The notes: a model not told the origin generated them from the sequence alone. A stretch of DNA of 31,838 bases from Euryarchaeota archaeon UBA495 (GCA_002496845.1 DALQ01000033.1:1-31838); one strand, 5' to 3'. Shown: positions 8,495 to 17,800, numbered from the stretch's first letter. Numbers and translations are program-made.

Positions 8495-11400
8495 GGGATT
8501 GCTCGGCCGACCACCCGGTGGATTGCAACTGCATCAGAACGGTCCGTTCCACACCACCTGCGCCCATTTCGTCCACGACCCACGCCACAGCGGCGTTTCG
8601 GTCGGCCGTTTGGGAATCTTCGAACATCGAGAGGTCCACGTTGACCTTCGCACGCCTCCGCGTCGGACCGCCGGCGTTGGCTTCCTCGGGAGCCGCGTCC
8701 ACCTCAACACGCCGGCGACCGGCCTTCTTGGGAGCCGCAGGTTCGCTGACAGGCTTTCGAGAGGCCACGATGGGTGTTGCTTCTGCTCGTCCAGGTGGAC
8801 CACCTTGCGACGGTGCCTTGCGGCCCGGTGGACCGCCACCTGAGGGACCTTTTCGCCCCGGTGGACCGCTTTGTGGTGGACCTCCTGCTTTGGCCCGTGG
8901 CGGACCGCCTGAGGGTCCAGTGGGCTTCGCAGCCGGACGTGGGCTGGGCTCGGCTCGGGCCGAGGGGGGAAGAGCGGTCGGTTCGCGACGTCGCATCGGG
9001 GTCCTTGCCGGCGCCTCTTCGTCGTCGAACCAATCGTCGTCATCGTCGTCGTCATCGTCCGAGGAACGCAGCACCCGACGGAGCACGACCAGCAAAAGCA
9101 GCAAGCCGAACAGCCCGCCGACTCCGCCACCGACCACGACCATCAGCGGTTGTCCGAACAGTTCGATGGCCTCAGCATCGTTTCCATCGTCGGCCGCAGG
9201 GCAGCCGTCCGCAAACCCGTTTTCGCCCAACGGTGTCGTGGGGCATTGATCGAATTCGTCGTTGACGCCGTCGTTGTCCGTGTCGCGTTGAATTGGGGCA
9301 CAGCCGTTGTCATCGACGCGGTTGCGATCGCCTGCAGCGGTGTCAGGACACAGGTCCGGGTTCGTGCCCGAGGCGTTGTCGCCAAATCCGTCCTGGTCGT
9401 CGTCCAACCATTGCGTAGCGTCCTCAGGGAAGGGTTCGTCCACAAAGCCGTCGCCGTCGTCTGGGCAGCCGAAACGATCCACGTTGTCTGCCAATGAACG
9501 CAAGGAGGTCCCCGCCTCCGAAGGACAGGCGTCCGCCTCAAACCCGTCAGCGTTGTCACCATAGCCATCACCATCGGTGTCGTTCCATTGGGTGCTTTCC
9601 AACGGGAACGCATCCCCTGTTTGATTCACGCGAAGACCATCCGGACCGTCTTCCCAAGCAGGGCATCCGGCCACTCCGTCGCCGTCCAAATCGTCTTCGC
9701 AGGCCGTCTCGTCCAAACACCCGGTCGAATCGACGGGGAAGCCTGCCTTCGAGGTGGGACACAGATCGTTGGCGTCGCTGACGCCATCGGCGTCTGTGTC
9801 GCGCTGAGATGCCGAACAACCTGTGGGATCCGCGACGTCACCCGTCGGCGTGTTGGGGCAAAGATCGTCTGCGTCCCTCACGCCGTCCTCGTCGCTGTCG
9901 ACGTTCTGCTGTTGGGTGTCGCAACCGTAGGCATCGATGGTTCGGAAGTCGACCGTGTTCGGGCAGCGGTCCTCGGCGTCGTTGACGCTGTCGTTGTCGC
10001 TGTCAAGTTGGTTCAGAGCGCAGCCCACGGCGTCCACGGTGGCCCCTGCATCGGTGCCGGGGCAGCCGTCGTCGTCGTCGCCCACGCCATCGCCGTCCAA
10101 GTCGTTGAACATCGGGCATCCACGGCCCGTCCCGCCTGCAAAGGTCGGGGTGCCGTCAGCCACACCAGGCTCGAGGTAACATTCGTCACCGTCCACCCCA
10201 CCGATGTTGTCGCCGAAGCCGTCACCGTCGGTGTCCGTGGTCTGTGTGCTTTCCAAGGGGAAGGCATCGTCTTGGTTGGCTCGCCCGTCACCGTCGGTGT
10301 CGGGGCAACCGTAGAGAGGAATCTGCACAACGTTGCCTTGTTCGTCCTGACCGAGTCCCGTGGTCGAGTTGCCGTAGGCGTTCAAACAACCGTCGAGGTT
10401 GAGCCCGGCGCTGCCGTTGAGCTCGTCGTAAAAGGAGGTCCATTCGTCGGGCACACCGTCACGATCGGCGTCCACGGCCGCAAAGATGAGAGCTGGGAAA
10501 TGGTCGGGGTTGGTGGCACCTTCGCTGGAGTTGTCGCCGTATCCATCACCGTCGCTGTCGACCCATTGCGTGGGGTCATCCGGCCACATGTCCGCTCCCT
10601 CTTCCACGGACCAGTTGTATGGGAAATCCTCGGGCGGTCGTGGGTCCGATGAACCGTCGCCGTCACGGTCCTCGCACCCACGGCGGTCGCGGAAGGAGGT
10701 CCCGTAATCGTAGGGGCACTCGTCACCGGTCAAGTCGTCCGTTTTGTCGTCGCCCCATCCGTCGCCGTCCGTGTCCTTGTATTGACGTGCATTGTACGGG
10801 AACAGGTCCGGCTCCTGGTTGTCCAAAGCGGTGTTGCAGCAGTCCGGGCCACTGTTGTCGCCCCGGCCGTCGCCGTCGCTGTCAAGGGATTGCTTCCAAT
10901 TCAGAATGAAACTGTCACCCTTGGTCCAAGATCCGGAGTTCGTCGACCAGCCGTCCTGATCGTTGTCTTCGCATCCCTGACGGTCAAACCATGACGTCCC
11001 ACGGTTGGTCGCACAATCGTCGCTGATGTCGTCCCAACCGTCGTTGTCAGAATCCAAACACCCGTGTCGCCCGAGGAAACTCGTGCCCGAATTGCTCGGG
11101 CATGCGTCGGGGAAGGGACCGGTTGCAAGGTCACCAAACCCGTCCCCGTCGCCGTCTTCCCACTGTCCGCTGACGTGCGGCAAATCGTCGTGAGCGTTCG
11201 GAACGAAATCGCGGTCTTCGTCGAGCACAAGCCGCAGCAGGTGCACGTCTTTGCTGACGGCGTCTACCGTGGTCAGCGACCGATACCGGTGGTCATCGTC
11301 GCTTGGGTCTGTGCCCGTATAGCCTTCGGTCGGGTGAACTTGTGCATCTGCAGCCAAGCCACTGAACGTGATGCTGCGCACCCGGTTGGCGTTCTCGAAG

Positions 11401-14400
11401 GGCAAGCCGTCTTGTTCGATGAGGTCGGAATGCATCTGCAGCCCATCCTGGCTCGACGTCCACAGGTCGCCGTCGTAGTCGAAGGCCCCACCGTCACCGA
11501 GAAGGGTGGCTGCGAGAGGGGTTTCACTGACGCCGTCCGCGGTGACGTGGTGAAGGAATCCAAGGGTGCTGTTCCACCGGACGGCAAAGGATCCGTGGTG
11601 GCCGCTCACCAACGGGTCGGACAAGCTGCCCCATGCCGCTGGACGGAAGTCACGGGATGCGGCACCGTCGCCCACCGCCGTGACTTCGGTGCCGTTGTGG
11701 AAGAGGTGGCCGCTGTCCGCAGAGGTGTAGACGACCACATGGAGACCGTCTTCGTCGGCACCAGCGTAGGTGATGGTGCCGTCCGGGTGAAGGTTGGACG
11801 CCAAGGTGGCGTTCAGCGTTGCGTCCCCTGTGGATGAGACGGTGATTTTCGACAGGTTGGCCATCGAACCGTTGGACGTGAGGGCCCAGAGCACCAAGCC
11901 TTCGTCGAAGGTGGCCGCAACCGAAGCACCCACCACGTCCGTGCCGAGGTCCAGGGTGGACAGGGCCCACGTTCCGCCAACGGCGCCAGTGCCCCATCCT
12001 GCGTGAAGATCGCTCTCACCCGACGGCACGTACACCGCCGCAAGGCTCCCGTTGTCAGGGAGCGCAACGAGGGCCGCCGGCGCATCGAGGGTCACACCGG
12101 CGCTGATCAGGCCCGTGTCCCATCCCGAGGCCTTTTCCACGGTGTGCCAGAGCCGGCCGTCCCCTTCGGAGGGGAGAACGAAATGCTGCAGGCCTTCCTT
12201 GTGAACGGTCGCGACATGTTCGCCCCATCCACCCGTGGTCAGCACAGGTCCTTCGTAGGCCACGGCACCGTAGGCGTTGAGTTGCCCGATGGAATGGGTG
12301 GCGTTCAGGACTTGATGGAAGACCAACGAGGCGGGTCCGACGTCGTTTGGAAGGGCCGCCACCGTGTGCAAGTGACTTCCACCGGCAAGGAAACTCGTCA
12401 CCCATTGACCGCCGGGCGTCCCGTCGAGCGTGTGTTCGATGAGGTGAACGTGGTGCCCACCTGACGAGGCAGGAGTGATCACGTGCATGGCCGTTTCACC
12501 GCGCAAGGCCGTGGAGAGCATGATGTCGCTCGGGAGCGTGTCCATCGGGAACGACAGGGATTGCCAGTCCACACGCTCGCGGACCTCAATGGACAGCGCG
12601 TGCGTCCCTCCATCGATGGACGGCCCACGGCGGCTGGCGGCGATTTCTTCGAGGCCGTCACCGTCGGTGTCGAGTTGCGCAAGGACGCGTTCAGCGGCGT
12701 GGTCGCCGGATGCACCGGTGACGAGCACCTGAGCGTCGGCGGCAAACCCGGCACCGTTGCCGAAGTAGAGGGCCAACTTCCCGGGGTTCGCGCCCGTGCC
12801 GGCCCCGCTGACCAAGAGGTCCGGTTGGCCGTCGCCGTCGATGTCGCCCGCAGCCGTCAGCACAAGCCCAAGGCGGGCGTTGGACGTGCCGTCAAGGGTC
12901 CATGCAGGCGCTTCCGCCATGCGGGGGGATGCGCCTGCCCAGAGCCACAAGCGTCCTGCGTTGTACGCTGACGTGCCGTTGAGTGGTTCGCTGACCAGAA
13001 GATCGTCGCAGCCGTCGCCGGTCACGTCAGGCATGACCAGAAGCGCGTGCCCAAGAAGGCGGCCCTGGGCGTTGGACACGAAGGTCCGGTCCGGGGTGCC
13101 GTTGTAGCCTGAAGTGCTGCCGTGGAACACCTCGATGGCCGAGTAGCCCGTCGGTGAATCGGTGGTCCCTGTGTTTGAGGCCACAAGGTCTGCCATGCCG
13201 TCGCAGTTGAGGTCGCCAGACGCCAAGGATTGACCAAAGGCAGGACCGGTGGACGTGGGCAGAATGGACCGCTTGAGGTCGAGGCTGGTGCCGTTGCCAA
13301 ACAGGACGTGCACGGCCCCCGTGGTGGTGCTTGAGAGGGAACTCGCACCGATTTCGTGATCGCCGTCCCCGTCAAGGTCTGCGATGGTCACGAGGCGGTG
13401 GCCCAACCCTTCACCAGCGCTGCCGTTCATGACCCAATCTGGTGCGCGTTCGTCCGGTGCGCCTACGGATGAAAACCAGGCGGAAAGGGTCCCGTTGCCT
13501 CCGTCGTCGCCTGGCGCGCCGACAAGCAGGTCGTCAAGGCCGTCGCCGTCGATGTCCGCCAGCGCCACGCCGTGGCCGAACCCGCCGCTGCCGTTGATCA
13601 AGGTGGACGTGCCGTTTCCAAAGGCGACATGCACCTGGCTTGAGGAGGGGAGGCCGAAGACGGCGTCGCTGCGTCCATCGCCGTCAAAGTCACCATGCAC
13701 CGATTGACCAACGTCCGTGTGGTTGTCACCAAGGACCATCGTGGACGCCACATCACCAGAAACACGCCCTTCGCGTTGCCCGACCAAACTTCGAATCAAT
13801 TCCACGCTTGGCCCGCTGCTGGCGTCCACGGCCGTGGCCACCTGAGCAACCCCGTTGCGGTCATGATCGACGCCAATGGCGGTGGACAGATCTGGATTTT
13901 CGGCCACCACGCTTCGCTTGAATTCGTCCTCAACGAGCTCCCATCGGAGCAATTCATCGCCAATCACGGCGTAGATTTCGACGGCTCCGTTCACGGACCT
14001 CATTTCCACTTCACCGGCCACGGGACCTGCATCGACGAGGGTTCGGTTCCACAGAACGCCCTCGTTCCAAATCAACCAGAGATGACCGTCGTCGTCGACC
14101 ACGCCTGCGTGTTCACGGTCCTCATGAAGCACCAGTGAGATGGACGAGGCGTTGACGTCGAGCATGAACGTGCGCAGATGCCACACCTGATTGAGGTACA
14201 TGGAATTGGGAAAGGCCTCACGTGCAGCGGTGAGGTTCGCGCCGTCTCGAACGATGAGCCGAGCACGGTCGTCAGTGGTTGCCGCCACCGCACAGACGGG
14301 ATGGTCGCTGGCGTTGGCAATGGTGGTGACCACGCTGGTGGACCAGTTCGCTCCAACGCCGTCCGTCCACATGTTGTCTTCACCAAGGCGGCCGTGGTGC

Positions 14401-14738
14401 ACCTGCCCCAGGTCATCAATCCAGCAAAGGTGACGCATCCCTGTGGGCGAAACGGCCCCCACCGGACCGAAGGTGAGGTTGGTGTTCTCGGTGAGGTTGT
14501 CCCCAACATGCCAGGTGTCGATGACGGACTCCTCACGCGGCGAACCGGTGGCAAATGGACTCAGGGCATCGGTGATGCCGCCGAATTCGTGGCTGCTTCC
14601 GGGGCCATCGGATTCAGACGATGGCGAGGCGGTATGGTCAGGCGACAAAAGGGCGCCCAAGCCCATGCTTTGCACTGAAAGCACCATCATCAGGCACATG
14701 ACGAGGGCCTGCAGGGTCCGAACGCGGTGCAGGGCCAT
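8448..14738 (-). CDS. Giant surface protein: signal peptide, FG-GAP propeller, TSP3 calcium repeats, membrane helix, cytoplasmic tail
   Basis: About 2,096 residues. The chosen ATG (14738) begins a signal peptide: MALHRVRTLQALVM, then a hydrophobic stretch ending near VQSMGLGA. Residues ~340-710 hold seven FG-GAP/integrin-alpha-like repeats (for example DFDGDGRSDAVFG, DIDGDGLDDLLVGAP, DIDGDGQPDLLVSG), enough for one seven-blade propeller. Residues ~1170-1850 are thrombospondin type 3-like, with about 20 DxDxDG loops and paired cysteines. A membrane helix lies at ~1863-1885 (VVVGGGVGGLFGLLLLLVVL). It is followed by a run of nine Asp, GGPPGRK-type repeats and a short helical C-terminal domain. 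A type I membrane topology follows from this order. Likely roles are adhesion, polymer binding or a surface layer. The EF-hand protein gene lies directly downstream on the same strand. An in-frame ATG at 14834 is rejected because it precedes the signal peptide and overlaps the opposite promoter region. Confidence 0.9.
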   Translation of the reverse strand: MALHRVRTLQALVMCLMMVLSVQSMGLGALLSPDHTASPSSESDGPGSSHEFGGITDALSPFATGSPREESVIDTWHVGDNLTENTNLTFGPVGAVSPTGMRHLCWIDDLGQVHHGRLGEDNMWTDGVGANWSTSVVTTIANASDHPVCAVAATTDDRARLIVRDGANLTAAREAFPNSMYLNQVWHLRTFMLDVNASSISLVLHEDREHAGVVDDDGHLWLIWNEGVLWNRTLVDAGPVAGEVEMRSVNGAVEIYAVIGDELLRWELVEDEFKRSVVAENPDLSTAIGVDHDRNGVAQVATAVDASSGPSVELIRSLVGQREGRVSGDVASTMVLGDNHTDVGQSVHGDFDGDGRSDAVFGLPSSSQVHVAFGNGTSTLINGSGGFGHGVALADIDGDGLDDLLVGAPGDDGGNGTLSAWFSSVGAPDERAPDWVMNGSAGEGLGHRLVTIADLDGDGDHEIGASSLSSTTTGAVHVLFGNGTSLDLKRSILPTSTGPAFGQSLASGDLNCDGMADLVASNTGTTDSPTGYSAIEVFHGSTSGYNGTPDRTFVSNAQGRLLGHALLVMPDVTGDGCDDLLVSEPLNGTSAYNAGRLWLWAGASPRMAEAPAWTLDGTSNARLGLVLTAAGDIDGDGQPDLLVSGAGTGANPGKLALYFGNGAGFAADAQVLVTGASGDHAAERVLAQLDTDGDGLEEIAASRRGPSIDGGTHALSIEVRERVDWQSLSFPMDTLPSDIMLSTALRGETAMHVITPASSGGHHVHLIEHTLDGTPGGQWVTSFLAGGSHLHTVAALPNDVGPASLVFHQVLNATHSIGQLNAYGAVAYEGPVLTTGGWGEHVATVHKEGLQHFVLPSEGDGRLWHTVEKASGWDTGLISAGVTLDAPAALVALPDNGSLAAVYVPSGESDLHAGWGTGAVGGTWALSTLDLGTDVVGASVAATFDEGLVLWALTSNGSMANLSKITVSSTGDATLNATLASNLHPDGTITYAGADEDGLHVVVYTSADSGHLFHNGTEVTAVGDGAASRDFRPAAWGSLSDPLVSGHHGSFAVRWNSTLGFLHHVTADGVSETPLAATLLGDGGAFDYDGDLWTSSQDGLQMHSDLIEQDGLPFENANRVRSITFSGLAADAQVHPTEGYTGTDPSDDDHRYRSLTTVDAVSKDVHLLRLVLDEDRDFVPNAHDDLPHVSGQWEDGDGDGFGDLATGPFPDACPSNSGTSFLGRHGCLDSDNDGWDDISDDCATNRGTSWFDRQGCEDNDQDGWSTNSGSWTKGDSFILNWKQSLDSDGDGRGDNSGPDCCNTALDNQEPDLFPYNARQYKDTDGDGWGDDKTDDLTGDECPYDYGTSFRDRRGCEDRDGDGSSDPRPPEDFPYNWSVEEGADMWPDDPTQWVDSDGDGYGDNSSEGATNPDHFPALIFAAVDADRDGVPDEWTSFYDELNGSAGLNLDGCLNAYGNSTTGLGQDEQGNVVQIPLYGCPDTDGDGRANQDDAFPLESTQTTDTDGDGFGDNIGGVDGDECYLEPGVADGTPTFAGGTGRGCPMFNDLDGDGVGDDDDGCPGTDAGATVDAVGCALNQLDSDNDSVNDAEDRCPNTVDFRTIDAYGCDTQQQNVDSDEDGVRDADDLCPNTPTGDVADPTGCSASQRDTDADGVSDANDLCPTSKAGFPVDSTGCLDETACEDDLDGDGVAGCPAWEDGPDGLRVNQTGDAFPLESTQWNDTDGDGYGDNADGFEADACPSEAGTSLRSLADNVDRFGCPDDGDGFVDEPFPEDATQWLDDDQDGFGDNASGTNPDLCPDTAAGDRNRVDDNGCAPIQRDTDNDGVNDEFDQCPTTPLGENGFADGCPAADDGNDAEAIELFGQPLMVVVGGGVGGLFGLLLLLVVLRRVLRSSDDDDDDDDDWFDDEEAPARTPMRRREPTALPPSARAEPSPRPAAKPTGPSGGPPRAKAGGPPQSGPPGRKGPSGGGPPGRKAPSQGGPPGRAEATPIVASRKPVSEPAAPKKAGRRRVEVDAAPEEANAGGPTRRRAKVNVDLSMFEDSQTADRNAAVAWVVDEMGAGGVERTVLMQLQSTGWSAEQSRAILDLAAAARSGRD
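8766..9060 (-). repeat. Low-complexity coding tract: Asp run and GGPP repeats
   Basis: Trinucleotide-rich DNA (cgtcgtcatcgtc at about 9031-9060) encodes nine consecutive Asp residues just inside the membrane helix. Repeats of ggtggaccacc type (about 8790-8930) encode GGPPGRK units of the cytoplasmic tail. Such tracts are prone to length change. Confidence 0.7.
9190..11226 (-). repeat. Thrombospondin type 3-like Asp-rich repeat region
   Basis: Tandem degenerate repeats inside the giant surface protein, each with a DxDxDG calcium loop, often within phrases such as TQWxDxDGDGxGDN or DxCPNT. The plus strand shows recurring gtcgccgtcggtgtc-like stretches. The DNA repeat is imperfect, so the selection seems to be on protein. 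Confidence 0.85.
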
Positions 14739-14758
14739 GGTTGAGGATGACCGAGGAC

Positions 14759-14772
14759 GTTCAAAACCCATT
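14759..14772 (-). promoter_or_regulatory. Weak TATA-like element for the giant surface protein gene
   Basis: The minus strand reads gggttttgaa about 27 bases before the ATG at 14738, a spacing that fits leaderless transcription. The match to an archaeal TATA box is poor, so this is tentative. Confidence 0.3.
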
Positions 14773-14832
14773 CCCCACGGCGCACCTGAACGTTGCACGA
14801 ATCCTCTTGTGGAATCCCTCAGTGCCCCCACC

Positions 14833-15456
14833 ATGGCAGGGCACGTGTTGGTGTTCGCTGCAGGACACCTGCCATCGGACGGCGTCCCGCCAGAACTCCT
14901 CGAAGCACCGGCCGTGGTCCTCGGTTGCGACGGCGGCTGGAAACACGCTGCAAGACTCGGGTTGGACGTGCAAGCCGTGCTTGGTGACCTCGACAGCGTG
15001 GGCCAGCCCCCTGAGGCCCTGAAGCGGATTCTTCTGCCCGATCAAAACGCGACCGACCTCTCCAAGGTCTTGTCCTGGTGTGCAACGCATCATACAGGCA
15101 CAGCGGTGCATGTGGTGGGCCTTGACGGTGGGCGGCTCGATCACCGGATGGCCACGGCGGCCGCGCTCATCGAAGCGCGCAGCGACGCCGTCCTCCATCT
15201 GGAGGAGGGAGACCTCCGACGAATCGCCCCTGGCCGCCGAGTCATGGTGCCGAGCCAGCCTGGAACGGTGATTGGATTGCACCCCTACGGTGAGGTGACC
15301 GTTGAACACCTCAGCGGCGTGACGTGGCCGCTGAATCAGGCCACCATCACCACCGGCACCCAAGGCGTGCACAACGAGGCCACGTCCGCCGAAGTATGGA
15401 TTGAAGTCAGCAAAGGCGATCTTGTCCTGAGCCGATCGCGTGCTCATTTGGCATGA
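14833..15456 (+). CDS. thiN: Thiamine pyrophosphokinase
   Basis: A 207-residue cytoplasmic enzyme that transfers pyrophosphate from ATP to thiamine, making thiamine pyrophosphate. The catalytic domain shows VLGCDGGWKHA (~33-43), VLGDLDSVG (~52-60), DQNATDLSKVL (~75-85) and GLDGGRLDHRMA (~100-111), the acidic and glycine motifs of the family. The C-terminal thiamine-binding part carries GTQGVHNEATSAEVWI, matching the usual G-x-SN-E segment in altered form. The start at 14833 (MAGHVLVFAAGH) is the family-like N-terminus; a longer upstream frame only crosses the antisense of the surface-protein signal peptide. Its last 13 bases overlap the end of the convergent DUF4105 gene. Salvage of thiamine is implied. 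Confidence 0.9.
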   Translation: MAGHVLVFAAGHLPSDGVPPELLEAPAVVLGCDGGWKHAARLGLDVQAVLGDLDSVGQPPEALKRILLPDQNATDLSKVLSWCATHHTGTAVHVVGLDGGRLDHRMATAAALIEARSDAVLHLEEGDLRRIAPGRRVMVPSQPGTVIGLHPYGEVTVEHLSGVTWPLNQATITTGTQGVHNEATSAEVWIEVSKGDLVLSRSRAHLA

Positions 15457-16328
15457 CCAGGCAACGACGCGTCCAACATCGCGCTGTAATCGCCTTCGCC
15501 GTCCCACGCCTGAGCAACCTGATCAATTCTTGAGCGATCACGCGTTTCCTCGAAGGTCCCCCAACGCTGCAAAAGGCCGAGCCTGTACGCCATGCGAGGG
15601 CTGTGGCCGGGCAACAACAGCCGCCAGACGTAGGGGATTCGAACCGGCGAAATGCGGTTGATTTGCGTGCGCAACTCCGTCGCACAGGTGGTGGAGAGCG
15701 AATGGTACCATTCGGGCTGGCGGGCCAATTCATCGGCCCGGCGGGCGAGAAGGATGAACAATTCACGCTCGCGACGTCGCGAGGTGGTGGTACGGTAACG
15801 GTGCACCTGATGCTTCCGTGCGTTGGTCCTGAGGAAGATCATGTCCCGTTCAAAACCGATTGAGAGGTAGAGTTCGTAGGCGCGCCACATTCCTTCCCAA
15901 GGCGAAAAACGGTCCGAAGCGTCCCGACGGGCCTCAAAGGAGAAGGTCACGGCCTTGCCGTCGAGGAACTGAAACGTCAGCATGGTGTGGGCGATGCCTT
16001 TCGTTTTGGAAAAGTGGTCCACGATGTACCACACGTCTTTGATCGCGTTCAAATCGAAGATGACGTCGTTCGCCCAGGCTTCCTCCCGGTCCGTGGTGTC
16101 CTTCCAGACGAAATCACGCACGTGAGAGAAGGTCACCGTTCTGGCTTCTTCGTCCACCACGGCCGTCGTTTGATGGCGACAGTAATCGCACCAGTCACGG
16201 TCCAATGAAGCGATGCGCCTGCGGTAGACCCGGTAAAACAGCCACAAACGGAGGGCCAACCACCCGAGAAGAATCCACAGAACCACCCGCAAAACGAGCG
16301 GCATGGAGTCTGGGAGCAACCCGTCCAT
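15444..16328 (-). CDS. DUF4105 (Lnb N-terminal domain-like) membrane-anchored protein
   Basis: A 294-residue protein. Residues ~10-34 form one membrane helix (LVLRVVLWILLGWLALRLWL) and the rest is soluble. The core has the DUF4105 pattern: WYIVDHFSKTKGIAHTMLTFQFLDGKAVTFSFEAR, broken here as HFSKTKGIAHTMLTF and then FLDGKAVTFSFEARR near residues 105-135. A later CATELRTQINR segment also fits the DUF4105 layout. In bacteria this domain is linked to the lacto-N-biosidase N-terminal region and may be a cysteine-peptidase-like fold, but function is not established. It is the last gene of a minus-strand run (photolyase, DUF523/DUF1722, epimerase-like fusion) and starts 48 bases after the preceding stop. 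The role in that context is unknown. Confidence 0.75.
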   Translation of the reverse strand: MDGLLPDSMPLVLRVVLWILLGWLALRLWLFYRVYRRRIASLDRDWCDYCRHQTTAVVDEEARTVTFSHVRDFVWKDTTDREEAWANDVIFDLNAIKDVWYIVDHFSKTKGIAHTMLTFQFLDGKAVTFSFEARRDASDRFSPWEGMWRAYELYLSIGFERDMIFLRTNARKHQVHRYRTTTSRRRERELFILLARRADELARQPEWYHSLSTTCATELRTQINRISPVRIPYVWRLLLPGHSPRMAYRLGLLQRWGTFEETRDRSRIDQVAQAWDGEGDYSAMLDASLPGHAK

Positions 16329-16376
16329 TGGAACGGCGGGATGGCAGACGGCGGATAGACCCGTCGACGATGGTGG

Positions 16377-17798
16377 TCATGACCGTGTCTTCACAAGGTC
16401 GGGCGAGGGTGCGCGAACCTTTCCGAGGGTGTGACGCAAACAGGATTCAAGCTCGGGATGCTCAAAGCGAAACCCAAGGTCGAGCAGGCGTTTTGGCTCA
16501 ACGTGTTGGCCTTCAAGCACCAATTCCTGACCCATCTCTCCGAAGAGGGTGCGAATCACGAAACCTGGGAGGGGCGCAAAGGACGGACGGCGAAGCACAC
16601 GACCGAGCACGCGAGCAAAGGTGCGTTGATTGACGGGCGTGGGTGCCGTGATGTTGAACGGACCCTGAGCCTCGATGTGCATCATGAGGTGATGGACGGC
16701 GTGGACGTAGTCGTCCATGGAGATCCAAGACAGGCGTTGACGCCCGCCTTTGATCGGCCCACCGGCCCCCATCTTGGCCGGAAGCAGTTGCTTCCCAAGG
16801 AAACCACCTGCTGCCGTGGTCACAAGCCCGGTGCGAAGGTGAATCAAGCGAATGCCGGCTTCTTTGGCCGGTGTCGCAGCGTTTTCCCAATCGTTGGCCA
16901 GGTCGCAGAGGAACCCTTCACCACGAGAGGAAAACTCGTCCAACACTTCGTCGCCTCGGTTTCCATAGACGCCGATGGCCGAGCCAGAAAGGAGGACCTC
17001 AGGAGGTTGCTCGGCGGCGGCCAATGCTTCCGCAAGATGGCGGGTAGGGCCCGTTCTGCTGTCGCGAATGAGGGCCTTTCGTGCCTTGGACCAGCGCTTG
17101 TCGCCGATGCCGGCGCCAGCAAGATGGATGACGGCATCAAAGCCCTCGAAGGAACCTTCCAAGACCTCTCCCGTACGGTCATCCCAACGGACGGTTTCGC
17201 AGGATGAGAGGTGCTTGGGAAGCACCGTTTCCCTTCGCAGCAAACGCACCACATCGTGACCAGCGGAGAACAAGAACGCGCACAATTGCGTCCCGATCAA
17301 GCCGGTCGAACCGGTCACAAGAATTCGGCGACGAGGGAGGTCCGCCGTTTCCTCAATACGTCGAAGGTCACCGCGAACGCGATCGCTACGGAACCTGAAC
17401 ATCGAACGAAGGCGAGGCATCACCGTGATGGGCGCGGTCCATCCACTCAACAGATGGAACGGAAGCCGCCACTGAACGGTGTCCACCACTTTGGACACGT
17501 CCCCGTCGGCGTCGAAACGGTGTTCGTGGTCCCAGCGTCCGAACGGACCTTTGACCATCTTGTCGGAGAAGGCTTGACCGTCCTTGACGTCAAAATGTTC
17601 GGCCACCCATGTCGGTCGAAGCGGGCCCAGCCGCATCTTGAATCGGGTCTCCTCACCGTTTTCGAGTCCGCCAAGCTGCACCGGAATCAGGCGCTCCCAT
17701 TCCGGCATGATGCGAACGAAGGCTTCTGGAGAATCATGCCAAGCCCACAGCCGGGACTGGGACGAGGGCATGGGCGCATGATGTTCGAACACTGGCAT
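16377..17798 (-). CDS. SRPBCC domain fused to TIGR01777 (YfcH-like) epimerase/SDR
   Basis: A 473-residue fusion. Residues 1-150 are a START/SRPBCC-type ligand-binding domain (WAWHDSPEAFVRIMPEW early, then WDHEHRFDADGD). Residues ~158-465 are an atypical short-chain reductase of the TIGR01777 family. It begins with the Rossmann motif RRRILVTGSTGLIGTQL and includes AVIHLAGAGIGDKRW, LLSGSAIGVYGNRGDE and SWISMDDYVHAVHHLM. The canonical YxxxK pair is not obvious, which is normal for this subfamily. The ATG at 17798 lies 2 bases past the stop of the DUF523/DUF1722 gene, indicating translational coupling; an upstream in-frame ATG at 17861 overlaps that gene and is not preferred. TIGR01777 genes often sit in bacterial light- or singlet-oxygen-induced clusters with photolyases, matching the context. 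Substrate is unknown. Confidence 0.88.
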   Translation of the reverse strand: MPVFEHHAPMPSSQSRLWAWHDSPEAFVRIMPEWERLIPVQLGGLENGEETRFKMRLGPLRPTWVAEHFDVKDGQAFSDKMVKGPFGRWDHEHRFDADGDVSKVVDTVQWRLPFHLLSGWTAPITVMPRLRSMFRFRSDRVRGDLRRIEETADLPRRRILVTGSTGLIGTQLCAFLFSAGHDVVRLLRRETVLPKHLSSCETVRWDDRTGEVLEGSFEGFDAVIHLAGAGIGDKRWSKARKALIRDSRTGPTRHLAEALAAAEQPPEVLLSGSAIGVYGNRGDEVLDEFSSRGEGFLCDLANDWENAATPAKEAGIRLIHLRTGLVTTAAGGFLGKQLLPAKMGAGGPIKGGRQRLSWISMDDYVHAVHHLMMHIEAQGPFNITAPTPVNQRTFARVLGRVLRRPSFAPLPGFVIRTLFGEMGQELVLEGQHVEPKRLLDLGFRFEHPELESCLRHTLGKVRAPSPDLVKTRS

Positions 17799-17800
17799 GA

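Noticed and set aside
9588..10652. Open plus-strand frame rich in Val and Ala inside the surface protein gene
   Set aside because: Shadow of the Asp-rich repeat coding on the minus strand; composition is explained by the complement of GAC and GGC codons.
9190..11226. Repeated short motifs suggesting a CRISPR-like or satellite array
   Set aside because: Repeats are imperfect, in frame and encode calcium-binding DxDxDG loops, so they are protein repeats.
14739..14834. Longer start (ATG at 14834) for the giant surface protein
   Set aside because: It would put about 32 charged residues before a clear signal peptide and cover the divergent thiN upstream region.
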